From Roseofilum casamattae BLCC-M143 (GTDB taxonomy: Bacteria > Cyanobacteriota > Cyanobacteriia > Cyanobacteriales > Desertifilaceae): 64,000 bases of DNA. The DNA is taken from the NCBI RefSeq assembly GCF_030068455.1, contig NZ_JAQOSQ010000006.1, positions 1 to 64,000 on the forward strand. The letters are read 5' to 3'. Below are positions 1 through 7,741 of this stretch, one piece after another. Each line of letters begins with the position of its first letter. The first letter of the stretch is position 1. The notes under the pieces are model-generated. The model saw nothing but the letters and a program-made list of their open reading frames with translations. It was not told the DNA's origin and did not search any database. Made by a program: the position numbers and the translations under genes.

Positions 1-414
1 ACTGGTAGATAGCCTGGGATTAGTCATCAAGGTGCTTGTGGCTGAAGGCAACAGTAGCGAGCGCACCTTGGCCAGCTATGCATTATGCGAACTCGTGGAA
101 GAGCAACCACAAGTGTTGGAAAAAGTACAAGTTATCTGGGCAGATTCGGGTTATAGTGGTGATAAATTTGCTTTGGGAGTTTGGTTAATGACTCAGGCCA
201 GAGTAGAGGTGGTGAAACGTAAAAGTAAAGAATTTGAGGCCTTACCGAAGAGATGGCTCGTCGAGCGAACATTTGGCTGGTGGAATCGATATTACCGTTT
301 GTCTAAAGATTATGAGAAGTTACCGGAAGTGAGTGAAGCAGCCATTTATGCTGTCATGACCCACCTGATGTTACGTCGTTTGGCTTCCTAAATCTTTTCT
401 TTATAAATAGGCTC
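1..414 (+). mobile_element. 3' end of an IS5-family insertion sequence
   Basis: The first 414 bases hold the end of a DDE transposase gene followed by a short untranslated tail ending in ATAGGCTC. The next four bases, TTAG (415-418), match the YTAR target preferred by the IS5 group, so I place the element boundary at about 414. The left end and its terminal inverted repeat are outside the window, so neither the boundary nor the target duplication can be confirmed. The following reading frame is open across this junction, as expected if the element landed inside a gene. Confidence 0.7.
2..391 (+). CDS. IS5-family transposase, C-terminal part (5' end off window)
   Basis: Catalyses cut-and-paste movement of the IS element. 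The frame is open from base 2, where it reads VDSLGLVIKV, a typical IS5 core segment, so the gene starts outside the window. Visible motifs are the second catalytic Asp in WADSGYSGD and the C-terminal catalytic Glu in WLVERTFGWWNRY, followed by the R and K of the Y(2)R(3)E(6)K-type signature. The C-terminus looks complete and ends in a normal stop, so the copy may be functional. The first catalytic Asp cannot be seen. Confidence 0.88.
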   Translation: MVDSLGLVIKVLVAEGNSSERTLASYALCELVEEQPQVLEKVQVIWADSGYSGDKFALGVWLMTQARVEVVKRKSKEFEALPKRWLVERTFGWWNRYYRLSKDYEKLPEVSEAAIYAVMTHLMLRRLAS

Positions 415-438
415 TTAGATAGCTGTCCTACTGATGAA

Positions 439-1011
439 TTGCACGAACGATTGATTGAAATTCAAGATTTGTGCGATGGAGGATTAGTAGATATTAAAAT
501 GCTAATCGAACAACTGTATGAAATTAACGATCGCTGGGGTTCAAAACCTCTGGACAGCCTTAAGTCTGTATCCTCCATTACTCAATCAAAAATATCTCCT
601 CTATATTCTCGTACTAAGACTTCTACCACTAACACAGTTGGAGAGAACTCAGACTCTCTAGCCTTCGCTAAAGACGAAATCAATGGAGGAATATTTAACG
701 AGACTTGCATCAGTGAAGTTCCATCTAATCTAAAAGGAATTTATCATATCTGGGAGTCTCCGGAAGTCCAATATGTCGGCAAATCTGATGACTGCATACG
801 CGGACGGTTAGAAAAGCATTTAGCGGGAGAAGGTAACCCAAGAATTGCAGAAGCTATTAAATCCGGTAAAGAATTAGTCTTTGCTTACTGGGAATCTGCG
901 CATCCAACCTATGAGGAAGCTCTGGAAATTACTCGCCTGAAAAATACCGGACTTTTGGACAATCAGAAGCGGGAGCGAAAACCATTAATTACTTATTTGG
1001 ATGATAATTGA
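439..1011 (+). CDS. GIY-YIG nuclease-domain protein, probably cut at its 5' end by the IS element
   Basis: The C-terminal ~90 residues form a GIY-YIG-like domain: GIYHIW, then QYVGKSDD with a following Arg (GRLEKHL), and a downstream Glu in YEEALEITRLKN. Such domains cut DNA in homing, repair or restriction proteins. The first ~100 residues are unrecognised and partly low in complexity (Ser/Thr-rich). The only nearby start is TTG at 439 without a clear ribosome-binding site, and the frame stays open upstream to the IS end at about 414. I therefore think the true N-terminus lies on the other side of the insertion. The stop is 6 bases before hicA, so the genes may once have been co-transcribed. 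Confidence 0.6.
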   Translation: MHERLIEIQDLCDGGLVDIKMLIEQLYEINDRWGSKPLDSLKSVSSITQSKISPLYSRTKTSTTNTVGENSDSLAFAKDEINGGIFNETCISEVPSNLKGIYHIWESPEVQYVGKSDDCIRGRLEKHLAGEGNPRIAEAIKSGKELVFAYWESAHPTYEEALEITRLKNTGLLDNQKRERKPLITYLDDN

Positions 1012-1017
1012 CTAAAT

Positions 1018-1275
1018 ATGAGTAAACTCGACAAACTAATTGAGCTGTTTTTAAGAGATCCTCCTGAAGTTCGATTTAATCAAGTGCAATATCTTTTGGA
1101 ATCATTTGGTTTTGAAGAAAAACGCTCCAAAGGCAGCCACCATACATTTCGCAACCCAGATGGACTAAAAATTACAGTTCCAAAAACCGGTGGCAAAATG
1201 GTGAAGCGAGTCTACGTCCAACAAATTGTTAAACTTCTCAATCTGGAAGCATGGAATGATGAAGATCGAAATTAA
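1018..1275 (+). CDS. hicA: HicA-family toxin (mRNA interferase)
   Basis: An 85-residue protein with the HicA double-stranded-RNA-binding fold. The signature is GSHHTFRNPDG around residues 38-48, where the His in GSH is the catalytic residue of the family, followed by the basic strand ITVPKTGGKMVKRVYVQQIVK. HicA toxins cleave mRNA and are neutralised by HicB. The gene is slightly longer than many HicA proteins (about 60-80 residues) because of an N-terminal helix. It overlaps the downstream hicB start by about 20 bases, the usual toxin-first HicAB arrangement with translational coupling. Confidence 0.85.
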   Translation: MSKLDKLIELFLRDPPEVRFNQVQYLLESFGFEEKRSKGSHHTFRNPDGLKITVPKTGGKMVKRVYVQQIVKLLNLEAWNDEDRN

Positions 1276-1489
1276 GCCGCAAACCTTGAAAGACTATCTC
1301 CAGTTAAAGTATCCCATTACACTATACCCAGAAGCGGAGGGAGGGTATACTGTGGCGATCGCCGACTTACCCGGATGTCTTTCCCAAGGAGATACCCTAG
1401 AAGAAGCAGTTGCAAACATCCAAGATGCGAAAATGGCTTGGATTGAAACTGCGTGGGAATGTGGCGATGATATTCCGTTACCCAGTTAG
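1256..1489 (+). CDS. hicB: HicB-family antitoxin
   Basis: A 77-residue partner of HicA. The core YTVAIADLPGCLSQGDTLEE is the partial RNase H-like HicB fold, with the typical LPGC..GDT..EA pattern. I chose the ATG at 1256 (a second ATG follows at 1259) rather than the more upstream TTG-type start, because the family begins shortly before the KYPITLYPE strand. No C-terminal DNA-binding helix-turn-helix or ribbon-helix-helix is visible, so this is the short HicB form. It should bind and inhibit the HicA encoded immediately upstream. Confidence 0.85.
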   Translation: MMKIEIKPQTLKDYLQLKYPITLYPEAEGGYTVAIADLPGCLSQGDTLEEAVANIQDAKMAWIETAWECGDDIPLPS

Positions 1490-1502
1490 ATCTCTCCGAC
1501 GA

Positions 1503-1577
1503 ATGAAAGTGAAATGCGATCGCCAAGTCGATGTCCTGCGCATTACCCTCAAAGAAACAGTCATTTTTAGAGTTTAA
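1503..1577 (+). pseudogene. DUF2283 gene fragment truncated by a small repeat
   Basis: A 24-codon frame begins MKVKCDRQVDVLRITL, matching the start of DUF2283 proteins (MKxxYDxxxDVLYIxL). These are short, about 60 residues, and often lie near toxin-antitoxin genes. After that the similarity stops, and the TAA at 1575-1577 coincides with the left edge of an inverted-repeat element. I infer that the element interrupted or replaced the rest of the gene. The 13-base gap after hicB suggests it was once part of that operon. Confidence 0.5.
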
Positions 1578-1657
1578 TACCAAATCCAGTAGAGACAAGG
1601 CATGCCTTGTCTCTACGGCAGACCCCGAAAACATCCTCAATAAAACGGATTTGGTAT
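1577..1657. repeat. 81-bp MITE-like inverted-repeat element
   Basis: The ends are perfect 11-base inverted repeats (ATACCAAATCC at 1577-1587, GGATTTGGTAT at 1647-1657). Inside lies a perfect 28-base palindrome at 1589-1616, centred on GCATGC. There is no coding capacity. This layout fits a miniature inverted-repeat element mobilised in trans. It sits where a DUF2283 frame ends and just downstream (minus strand) of gvpG, for which its palindrome could act as a transcript-end hairpin. Confidence 0.65.
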
Positions 1658-1661
1658 AAGG

Positions 1662-1901
1662 TTACGATATTTCGGAATCTTGGAGTTCTTGAATCGCGAG
1701 TAGGAGTTCTTCCTCGCGCTCTTCAAACTCTTCTTCAGAAACCTCTCCCATATCAAAGGCAAGTTGGAGAGTGAGTAGTTGCTTGTGCAAATCTTCCTTA
1801 TCGTTAACTTCAGCATTGGCATGTTCCAAAACTTGCTCGCCAATCCAGAGCATTCCCTCAATCGGCCCGGTGAGAGGCAAGGTGAGTAATCGTAAAATCA
1901 T
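1662..1901 (-). CDS. gvpG: Gas vesicle protein GvpG
   Basis: A 79-residue acidic helical protein. It starts MILRLLTLPLTGPIEGMLWIGEQV, the conserved GvpG N-terminus, and continues into a charged coiled-coil-like helix rich in Glu (VSEEEFEEREEELL). GvpG is a minor gas vesicle protein needed for assembly, probably as part of the GvpF/G/L-type chaperone set. It lies 21 bases downstream of the gvpF/L gene on the same strand, so the two are likely co-transcribed. No gvpA, gvpC, gvpN, gvpJ or gvpK is present in the window. Confidence 0.85.
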   Translation of the reverse strand: MILRLLTLPLTGPIEGMLWIGEQVLEHANAEVNDKEDLHKQLLTLQLAFDMGEVSEEEFEEREEELLLAIQELQDSEIS

Positions 1902-1922
1902 AGCTAAATTTCCTACTAAATT

Positions 1923-2660
1923 CTATAATTTAGCAAAGTTAAATGGAGCGGTAAAATCATTGTAGCGGATGCGCAGGCGTTCTTCAAACACGAGATCTAA
2001 TTCCTCAACTTTCTCTGCAAACTTTGGTTCGTCATCCCAAGGAATCAGATAGGCAGTATTATAAATCATGGCATCAGTCAGAGTCTCATTTTCAATGGTG
2101 GCGATCGCCAACGGATCGAGAACCTGTTGGAAGCGAGCAATAATGCTCTGTTGATGATGGTAAAGTGCTTCTTCTAAGGCTTGGCCGATCGCAATAACTT
2201 GTTCCATGGCTAAAGGCTTTCCTTCCATGCGATCGCGCTCCGCTTTCAGTTGAGGATCGTCCTGTAAAACCAACTGTAATTCTGCCTCCATTTCCCATAA
2301 TATCTTAATACTAACCTCCCGGTTTCCATCCAACTTCTGCAATAACTGAGTCAGGCGCTCTCGATACGGGATCGCCAACTCAGATTGAATCTCCTCCCAA
2401 CTCTCGACAGTCAAACCAAATTGCAAAGGTAAAACCGTGCGATATCCGGCTTGCATCGCCTCTTCTAAAACTCTCTCGTGCTGCAAAAGATTGCGACGAC
2501 TGGCTAAATAGCGCTCTTGCATCGCTTCCGAGTAAAGAAACGTAAATCCCTCCACCTGATGGGTCGCAACCGGTTGTTTGTCTAACCCCACCAACTCCAG
2601 AGTTTCCGGTCCGGGAGCCGGAAAAATCCCATAGAGATAAAAGCAACAGGAATTCTTCAT
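1923..2660 (-). CDS. Gas vesicle protein GvpF/GvpL family
   Basis: 245 residues matching the GvpL/GvpF family. The N-terminus FYLYGIFPAP begins the first alpha/beta domain. PLQFGLTVESWEEIQ follows around residues 95-110, then the central segment with EMEAEL, then a second domain with the family-typical LTDAMIYNTAYLIP and a C-terminal EELDLVFEERLRIRYNDFTAPFNFA. GvpF binds GvpA and helps nucleate vesicle assembly. The upstream neighbour is divergent, with 58 bases between starts, so the promoter for gvpF-gvpG must be in that short gap. GvpF and GvpL cannot be told apart confidently here. Confidence 0.88.
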   Translation of the reverse strand: MKNSCCFYLYGIFPAPGPETLELVGLDKQPVATHQVEGFTFLYSEAMQERYLASRRNLLQHERVLEEAMQAGYRTVLPLQFGLTVESWEEIQSELAIPYRERLTQLLQKLDGNREVSIKILWEMEAELQLVLQDDPQLKAERDRMEGKPLAMEQVIAIGQALEEALYHHQQSIIARFQQVLDPLAIATIENETLTDAMIYNTAYLIPWDDEPKFAEKVEELDLVFEERLRIRYNDFTAPFNFAKL

Positions 2661-2718
2661 AAATTTAGACCGTCAATGCGTTAAACTAGATTGGTGCTTT
2701 TGATACTCTCTAAACAGA

Positions 2719-3336
2719 ATGGCTCGAAGAAAAGCAACTGTCAATTATTTAATCGTCGATGACCTGAGCGTTCCTCCCGAAGAGCAAAAAGGAACGCTGA
2801 TTGCCGTTGAAGGTCGTCAAGATACAGAGGCCAATCGCAAGAAAGCCCTAGAAACGGCCATGCAATTATGGGAAGAAGGAGAACTAGAGGGTTTTGCCGA
2901 TGGGTTATCGTTAGACAATGTGATGTTTGCTCCTGGAAATTCGGCAACCAGCGGCTCGAAAGTGGCGGCAACAGCGGAATTGCCATTATTGCCATTACAG
3001 AAAGCCGCGCGAGATGCGGTAGCGCTGATTAACTTATCCATCGATCGCGCCGAAGCAATTTCCGAAGCCACGCCTCTTTTACCTATTTTAGAAGCCGCAG
3101 AAAAAGGAGAGCGATTAACCGAAGAACAAAAAAATCAAGCTCGCGATAAATCCTTTAGCAAAATTCTCACCCGATTAGCCAATTCGGTCGCCGAACACCA
3201 GCAATTTTTAGAGACCCCCGGAGTGGTGACCTCCATCCAAATGTTAATTGCAATTATCAAAGACGATCGCATGATGACCCCCGCCGAAATTTTGCCCCCA
3301 TCAGCTCCGGACTCCGATGAGGATGAGGTCGCATGA
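2719..3336 (+). CDS. Conserved hypothetical protein upstream of tsaC
   Basis: 205 residues with no signal peptide or membrane segment and no domain I recognise. The N-terminus (RRKATVNYLIVDDLSVPPEE) looks like a beta strand. The middle is an Ala-rich low-complexity stretch, and the C-terminal half is helical, ending in a very acidic tail (PDSDEDEVA). The stop overlaps the next gene's ATG by four bases (ATGA at 3333-3336), so it is translationally coupled to tsaC. The start at 2719 lies 58 bases from the divergent gvpF start. Function unknown; the coupling hints at co-expression with a tRNA-modification enzyme but proves nothing more. Confidence 0.7.
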   Translation: MARRKATVNYLIVDDLSVPPEEQKGTLIAVEGRQDTEANRKKALETAMQLWEEGELEGFADGLSLDNVMFAPGNSATSGSKVAATAELPLLPLQKAARDAVALINLSIDRAEAISEATPLLPILEAAEKGERLTEEQKNQARDKSFSKILTRLANSVAEHQQFLETPGVVTSIQMLIAIIKDDRMMTPAEILPPSAPDSDEDEVA

Positions 3337-3923
3337 CTCAGGGTTCTCTCGAGCAAGTCATTGCCGGCCTGCGGGAGGGAAAATTAGCCAGTTTTCCCAC
3401 AGATACCGTTCCCGCTTTAGCCGCGCGTCCCGATCGCGCCGAAGCCATTTATACCGCCAAACAGCGCAGTTTGGAGAAACCCCTCATTTTGATGGGAGCA
3501 ACTCCAGACGCGTTGTGGCCGTTTTGCCAGGGGACGCCAGCAGAACGGGAAATTTGGCAGGACATGGCGCAGCAGTACTGGCCGGGAATGCTGACTTTAG
3601 TCCTACCCGCATCCGATCGCGTTCCGCTAGCGATGCACCCCAAAGACCCGATCGCGATTGGGGTGAGAATTCCCAATAGTCCAATTGCCTTAGAAATTCT
3701 GGCCGCAACCGGCCCCCTAGCCACCACCAGCGCTAACCTGTCCGGCCGTCCGACCTTGTCTACCCTCGCCGAAATTGAAACCCAATTTCCACAAGTGTTA
3801 ACCTTAAATGCGAACGAAGTAACGACAGTTCGGACGGGAAGTGGCGTTCCTTCAACAGTTGCCCGCTGGATGGGAAACGGTTGGGAGATTTTGCGCCAAG
3901 GTGCCGTCACTCTGGAGTCATAA
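3333..3923 (+). CDS. tsaC: L-threonylcarbamoyladenylate synthase (YrdC/Sua5 family)
   Basis: 196 residues covering one YrdC domain. It makes threonylcarbamoyl-AMP from threonine, bicarbonate and ATP for the universal t6A37 tRNA modification. Visible landmarks are FPTDTVPALAARPD near the N-terminus (the substrate-binding KxR..SxN fold start), AKQRSLEKPLIL, WPGMLTLVLPAS, IGVRIPNSPIALEIL, and LATTSANLSGRPT with the conserved Ser-Ala-Asn. The C-terminal VRTGSGVPSTVARW and ILRQGAV are also typical. There is no Sua5 C-terminal extension, so it is the short TsaC form. The ATG overlaps the stop of the upstream hypothetical gene. Confidence 0.9.
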   Translation: MTQGSLEQVIAGLREGKLASFPTDTVPALAARPDRAEAIYTAKQRSLEKPLILMGATPDALWPFCQGTPAEREIWQDMAQQYWPGMLTLVLPASDRVPLAMHPKDPIAIGVRIPNSPIALEILAATGPLATTSANLSGRPTLSTLAEIETQFPQVLTLNANEVTTVRTGSGVPSTVARWMGNGWEILRQGAVTLES

Positions 3924-3961
3924 GAATTGACTAACCATTGGCGATCGCATAGGAGTTGGGT

Positions 3962-4888
3962 ATGATGGGTTGGGCAAATTGCGTTTATTTCATCTCCGGT
4001 ATTGTCTTGGGTATGGGAGGATCGGTTCTGGTATTGAAACTCAGACGCCGTAACCCTCAGCAGCACTCTTCCTCACCCGGACGTCAATCCTCTCGCGCGG
4101 CCTATCGAGACCGCTGCCAGCAGTTAGAGCTGGCCTGGCAAATGGCCGCCGATATGGCTCGGTTCAAGCAAGGATTTTTAGGACGCATTGCCCACGAATT
4201 GCGATCGCCCCTGAATGGTACGATCGGGATGCATCAATTAATCCTCAACGACTTGTGCGACTCCCCCGAAGAAGAACGACAGTTTGTCAGCAACGCTCAC
4301 GATTCGGCATTAAAGTTAATGAAGCTCATTGATGAAATGATTGTGGTTTCCAAAGCGCAGCAGGGAACCGATGTCATGGAAATCGAAACCATTGCTCTGC
4401 GGGAAGTATTTCAAGGCGTGTATGACTTAATCCATTTACAAGCAGCGAACCGCAACCTAAAATTGCAGATTATTATGCCCGAGCCAGATATTTACGTGCA
4501 AGCAGATTTACGCCGACTCCGGCAAGTGCTAACCAGCTTAATTGATAGCGCCATTTCCCACATGCGAGAAGGAGAGATTTGCTTGCAAGCCGATCCTACA
4601 GTACGAGAGGATCGGGTTTATCTCTATCTTGAGGATGAGCGATCGCCGGAATATTGGCAAGAACCCTTAGACTTAATGACTCTTCCCCCGACTCAAGATT
4701 TTGATTGGGATGGCAAAGCTCCCCCCGGATTGAGCTTAATTGCCAATCAATCCCTGTTAGAATTAATGCAAGGTAACTTAGAACTCTTAGAGCGGCCGAT
4801 GATGGACGAGCCAGAGTTACCCAGCAGAACTCGCCTCCAAATTACCTTACCTGCCGGCCGAGACAATGATGCGATCGAATCGGATTAA
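3962..4888 (+). CDS. Histidine-kinase-like protein with a degenerate ATPase domain
   Basis: About 308 residues. An N-terminal membrane segment (VYFISGIVLGMGGSVLVLKL) is followed by a HisKA dimerisation domain with an intact H-box, GRIAHELRSPLNGTIGMHQL. The catalytic domain is unusual. The N-box reads LRQVLTSLIDSAISHMREG, with Ser at both usual Asn positions; no DxGxG G1 box is seen (YLEDERSPEYW instead), and the G2 box is reduced to PPGLSLIAN. ATP binding may therefore be lost, giving a pseudokinase or phosphatase-type regulator. I chose ATG 3962 because AGGAG at 3951-3955 is correctly spaced. No response regulator is adjacent. Confidence 0.75.
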   Translation: MMGWANCVYFISGIVLGMGGSVLVLKLRRRNPQQHSSSPGRQSSRAAYRDRCQQLELAWQMAADMARFKQGFLGRIAHELRSPLNGTIGMHQLILNDLCDSPEEERQFVSNAHDSALKLMKLIDEMIVVSKAQQGTDVMEIETIALREVFQGVYDLIHLQAANRNLKLQIIMPEPDIYVQADLRRLRQVLTSLIDSAISHMREGEICLQADPTVREDRVYLYLEDERSPEYWQEPLDLMTLPPTQDFDWDGKAPPGLSLIANQSLLELMQGNLELLERPMMDEPELPSRTRLQITLPAGRDNDAIESD

Positions 4889-4907
4889 ATAACTGGCGAT
4901 CGACCGC

Positions 4908-4942
4908 TAATTATTCATTATTAACTATTAATTATTCATTAG
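4908..4942. repeat. AT-rich short tandem repeat (TTAATTATTCATTA unit)
   Basis: Two near-identical units, TAATTATTCATTA and TTAATTATTCATTAG, lie just upstream of deoC. The same doubled unit occurs at 18203-18231. It is probably a dispersed non-coding repeat and may contribute an AT-rich promoter context for deoC, but no specific function can be read from it. Confidence 0.5.
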
Positions 4943-4948
4943 ATTGAT

Positions 4949-5626
4949 ATGGCTCTAGACTACTCTGAAATCGATATTGCCGAATTTATCGACCATTCCT
5001 TATTGCATCCAACGGCAACTCCGGAACACGTCCAACATTGGTGCGAACAAGCCATACAAATGAACTTTCCCACAGTTTGTATTGCTCCCATCTACGTGCG
5101 CCAGGCAGCAGATATTTTGCAGGGTCAATCTCCCAAAGTTTCCACAGTCATCGGGTTTCCCACCGGAGCAACCACACCGCAGGCGAAACTTTATGAAGCA
5201 CAAGAAGCAGTAGAACATGGAGCTGTGGAGTTAGATGTCGTCATTAACTTAGGTTTATTGAAAGCTGGGAAAACCGATGCCGTTCACCGAGAAATCGCCG
5301 AAATTTGCGAAGAAACGGGACAAAAAGTGAAAGCCATCTTAGAAATGACCGTACTCACCGAGGCTCAAAAGCGCTTGGCCGCAGAACTTTGCTTGGATGC
5401 GGGGGTGGCATTCTTGAAAACCAGTACCGGTTGGCAAGGCGGGGCAACTATCGCAGATGTGTCTTTGCTCAAGGACATTAGTCGAGGATTGGTGGGAATT
5501 AAAGCTGCTGGCGGTATCCGTACGGTGGAGCAAGCTTATGAGCTGATTGCAGCGGGAGCCACTCGGTTGGGAACGTCGCGGGGAATGGAGTTACTGGAGC
5601 AGCGCGATCGGTTTTTTGCGGATTAG
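4949..5626 (+). CDS. deoC: Deoxyribose-phosphate aldolase
   Basis: 225 residues, the normal length for bacterial DeoC. It cleaves 2-deoxyribose-5-phosphate to glyceraldehyde-3-phosphate and acetaldehyde in deoxynucleoside catabolism. A TIM barrel is indicated by [11 protein letters not shown] (strand 1), [62 protein letters not shown] with the Schiff-base Lys in FLKTSTG, and IKAAGGIRT with the second active-site Lys. The ATG follows an AT-rich repeat. The downstream gene is convergent, with a REP-like hairpin between them. Confidence 0.95.
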   Translation: MALDYSEIDIAEFIDHSLLHPTATPEHVQHWCEQAIQMNFPTVCIAPIYVRQAADILQGQSPKVSTVIGFPTGATTPQAKLYEAQEAVEHGAVELDVVINLGLLKAGKTDAVHREIAEICEETGQKVKAILEMTVLTEAQKRLAAELCLDAGVAFLKTSTGWQGGATIADVSLLKDISRGLVGIKAAGGIRTVEQAYELIAAGATRLGTSRGMELLEQRDRFFAD

Positions 5627-5650
5627 TCACGGTTAGGATTAAATTCTATT

Positions 5651-5672
5651 GCCCTGAGCGGAGCCGAAGGGC
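5651..5672. repeat. REP-like hairpin, family CTGAGCGRAGYCGAAG, copy 1
   Basis: A 22-base inverted repeat with outer stem GCCCT/AGGGC around the core CTGAGCGGAGCCGAAG. It lies between the convergent deoC and pgsA genes, so it can act as a terminator for both. Two more copies with compensating stem changes are at 52024-52045 and 52064-52085. Confidence 0.7.
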
Positions 5673-5698
5673 TATTCCCTATCTCAATAAGTGCAGCA

Positions 5699-6211
5699 TC
5701 ATCGAGAAATGGTATGAGGTAAAACATAAATTAACCCGGAAACAATAGTTAAGAGAACGGCTAACCAAAATAAGACTAAAATCGGCATTTGCCAAGATAC
5801 GGGAGTGGGGGCAATGAGAAATGCGATCGCAATTATCTGACTGACGGTTTTCAGCTTCCCCCAAATATTCGCGCCAGAAATAGTTGGTTGATTGACGCGC
5901 CAGCCGGCGATCGCTAACTCTCGTGCTAAAATTAAAAACACTCCCCAACCGGGAATTTCTCCCAATTCAACTAACGATAATAACGGCGCTAACACCAACA
6001 GTTTATCGACTAAAGGATCGAGAAATTTTCCCATATCGCTGATTTGATTTAACCGTCGCGCCAAATATCCATCCAACCAGTCCGTCCCCGCAGCAATTAA
6101 AAATACGGTTAAGCAAAACCAGCGCCGCATTGGCGTTGGATCGAGTAAGCCATAGAGCAGAAAAGGGACGCCGAGCAAGCGAGAAAGAGTAATCCAATTG
6201 GGAATAGTCAT
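5699..6211 (-). CDS. pgsA: CDP-diacylglycerol-glycerol-3-phosphate 3-phosphatidyltransferase
   Basis: 170 residues, an integral membrane CDP-alcohol phosphatidyltransferase. It transfers phosphatidyl from CDP-diacylglycerol to glycerol-3-phosphate, the committed step to phosphatidylglycerol, an essential thylakoid lipid. The full catalytic signature D-x2-D-G-x2-A-R-x8-G-x3-D-x3-D is present, starting DWLDGYLARR and ending GKFLDPLVD. The start MTIPNWITLSRLLGVPFLLYG is typical. Several hydrophobic segments follow. It is slightly shorter than many PgsA proteins but complete. The acyltransferase gene upstream on the same strand ends up feeding the same lipid pathway, but the two reading directions place pgsA downstream by 35 bases, so co-transcription is plausible. 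Confidence 0.93.
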   Translation of the reverse strand: MTIPNWITLSRLLGVPFLLYGLLDPTPMRRWFCLTVFLIAAGTDWLDGYLARRLNQISDMGKFLDPLVDKLLVLAPLLSLVELGEIPGWGVFLILARELAIAGWRVNQPTISGANIWGKLKTVSQIIAIAFLIAPTPVSWQMPILVLFWLAVLLTIVSGLIYVLPHTISR

Positions 6212-6246
6212 ATTAATTACGAAAGAAATGGGTCTAAGAGGGAGAT

Positions 6247-7614
6247 CTAACTATCCATCAATTCTTGTAAAGCAGTTTGCAAATCTTGAGTCAGCTCGGA
6301 AACAGCATTGCGCCGGCTCTTTTTGTATTGGCTCCACCGCTCGTTTACCCATAAGGGTTCCCCGACTGTGAGAGCAGCCGCTTGGGCGCCTAAATCCGGA
6401 CGATCGCCCACTATCCCCGTCTTAATCCAGTTAATCACTTTCCATAAAATTAATAACGTTTCCGCAAACCGTTCTGCCGTTTGTTTTTCGCGCACGTATT
6501 TCCCCGTTACCGCACAAACTCGCTCCACAATTCGCATATGTCCCATGCGCAAACTTGCCTCTTCCGCAATCCAATTTCCCAATCCGCATTCCACGGGAGA
6601 CAACGTATCGATATCCGAGCGATAAATCCGTTCCCAACCCGCCTGCTCTAAGCGACGACAGCGATCGAGAAACGTCCCTTTTGGCGTAATTTTAAAGTAA
6701 CTTTCAGAAACATTAAGAGCGGCTTCTAACAGTCGATGCAACCGTTGCGAAAACGCTTGATTCACATCCTCAACTTCTGGCAATTCGGGAAACGTAATAT
6801 CGTAAAATTGCACGTAAAATGCTTCCATTAATCCTAGTAGTGCTTGCCCGATCCGCAAGAGCTGTCGATAGCGAATCATTTCGGGAGGAGTATTCGCCGG
6901 AACCGAAATGGGCGCCAGATTTAAGTCATTTTCGAGAGTCGTTAACAGAGCGTCTACTTTTTCCCAAGGGGGTTGTACGAAGGAATAGCGAATGCCAATG
7001 GGAACGATCGCCACTTGTTCCTCGCGATTCGCTTTGTATAAATCGTCAAGACACCAAAACGCCAACTGAGCTAAACCCGGTTCCAAAGGACTCATTAATT
7101 CGCTATGATCGTTAACTCCTCCTTCTGGTGCTAAGGCTAGAGGAAATCTTCCGTCCACTAACAAATTGCGAGCGCACTTTAAGCCTTCCCGGTCTAATTT
7201 TCCCCGTTGAATTGAGGTTCCGCCCAATCGAGAAAATAAATTCCCGGTCATTTTTCCCGCCCACAGCGCAATCCCGCGATCGTACATAAAATGACAATGA
7301 ACTGGAGATTTGAGAGCAATTTTTTCTCGTTTGGCTGCTTTCGGAACGGCATTCCAGAGCAAATGAGCCATGGAAAACGGATCGTTGGTGCTCGGGTGGC
7401 GAAAGGCGAGGAGCAAGCGAATCTGGCGTTGCTGAAATTGTCGATACAGTCGAGCGAGGTTCTCCACATTGTGCGTCTCTACTTTCGAGATGCCGCAGCG
7501 ATAGCGCAACCACCAGGGTAAGACAAACTGTATGCTGCGCAGAACCCAAGGATTGAACTGGGGAGGAAGATGGTTTAGGGGAGGTTGGATGCGATCGATA
7601 ATGGATTCAGACAT
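6247..7614 (-). CDS. 1-acyl-sn-glycerol-3-phosphate acyltransferase-like protein (PlsC domain)
   Basis: 455 residues from the ATG at 7614 (MSESIIDRI). A longer frame extends to 7842 but would overlap the divergent PsbP gene, and its extra residues look non-coding. The PlsC domain shows the catalytic H-x4-D motif as RHPSTNDPF and motif III as LALAPEGGVND. These enzymes acylate lysophosphatidate or related lipids at the membrane. The C-terminal ~200 residues are helical and belong to the longer cyanobacterial subfamily, not classical PlsC (about 240 residues). It is followed on the same strand by pgsA, consistent with a phospholipid operon. Confidence 0.85.
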   Translation of the reverse strand: MSESIIDRIQPPLNHLPPQFNPWVLRSIQFVLPWWLRYRCGISKVETHNVENLARLYRQFQQRQIRLLLAFRHPSTNDPFSMAHLLWNAVPKAAKREKIALKSPVHCHFMYDRGIALWAGKMTGNLFSRLGGTSIQRGKLDREGLKCARNLLVDGRFPLALAPEGGVNDHSELMSPLEPGLAQLAFWCLDDLYKANREEQVAIVPIGIRYSFVQPPWEKVDALLTTLENDLNLAPISVPANTPPEMIRYRQLLRIGQALLGLMEAFYVQFYDITFPELPEVEDVNQAFSQRLHRLLEAALNVSESYFKITPKGTFLDRCRRLEQAGWERIYRSDIDTLSPVECGLGNWIAEEASLRMGHMRIVERVCAVTGKYVREKQTAERFAETLLILWKVINWIKTGIVGDRPDLGAQAAALTVGEPLWVNERWSQYKKSRRNAVSELTQDLQTALQELMDS

Positions 7615-7741
7615 AGAGGCTTGCTCGGGTGGAAAGAGGAGTGGTGGAGAATTTGTCTTCTCGCTATTGAGCAATTCCCCGAACCTCCTTGTATGATACT
7701 CTGGGCCCTTGAGGATTGAGGATAGTAGAGGATCGTAACTT

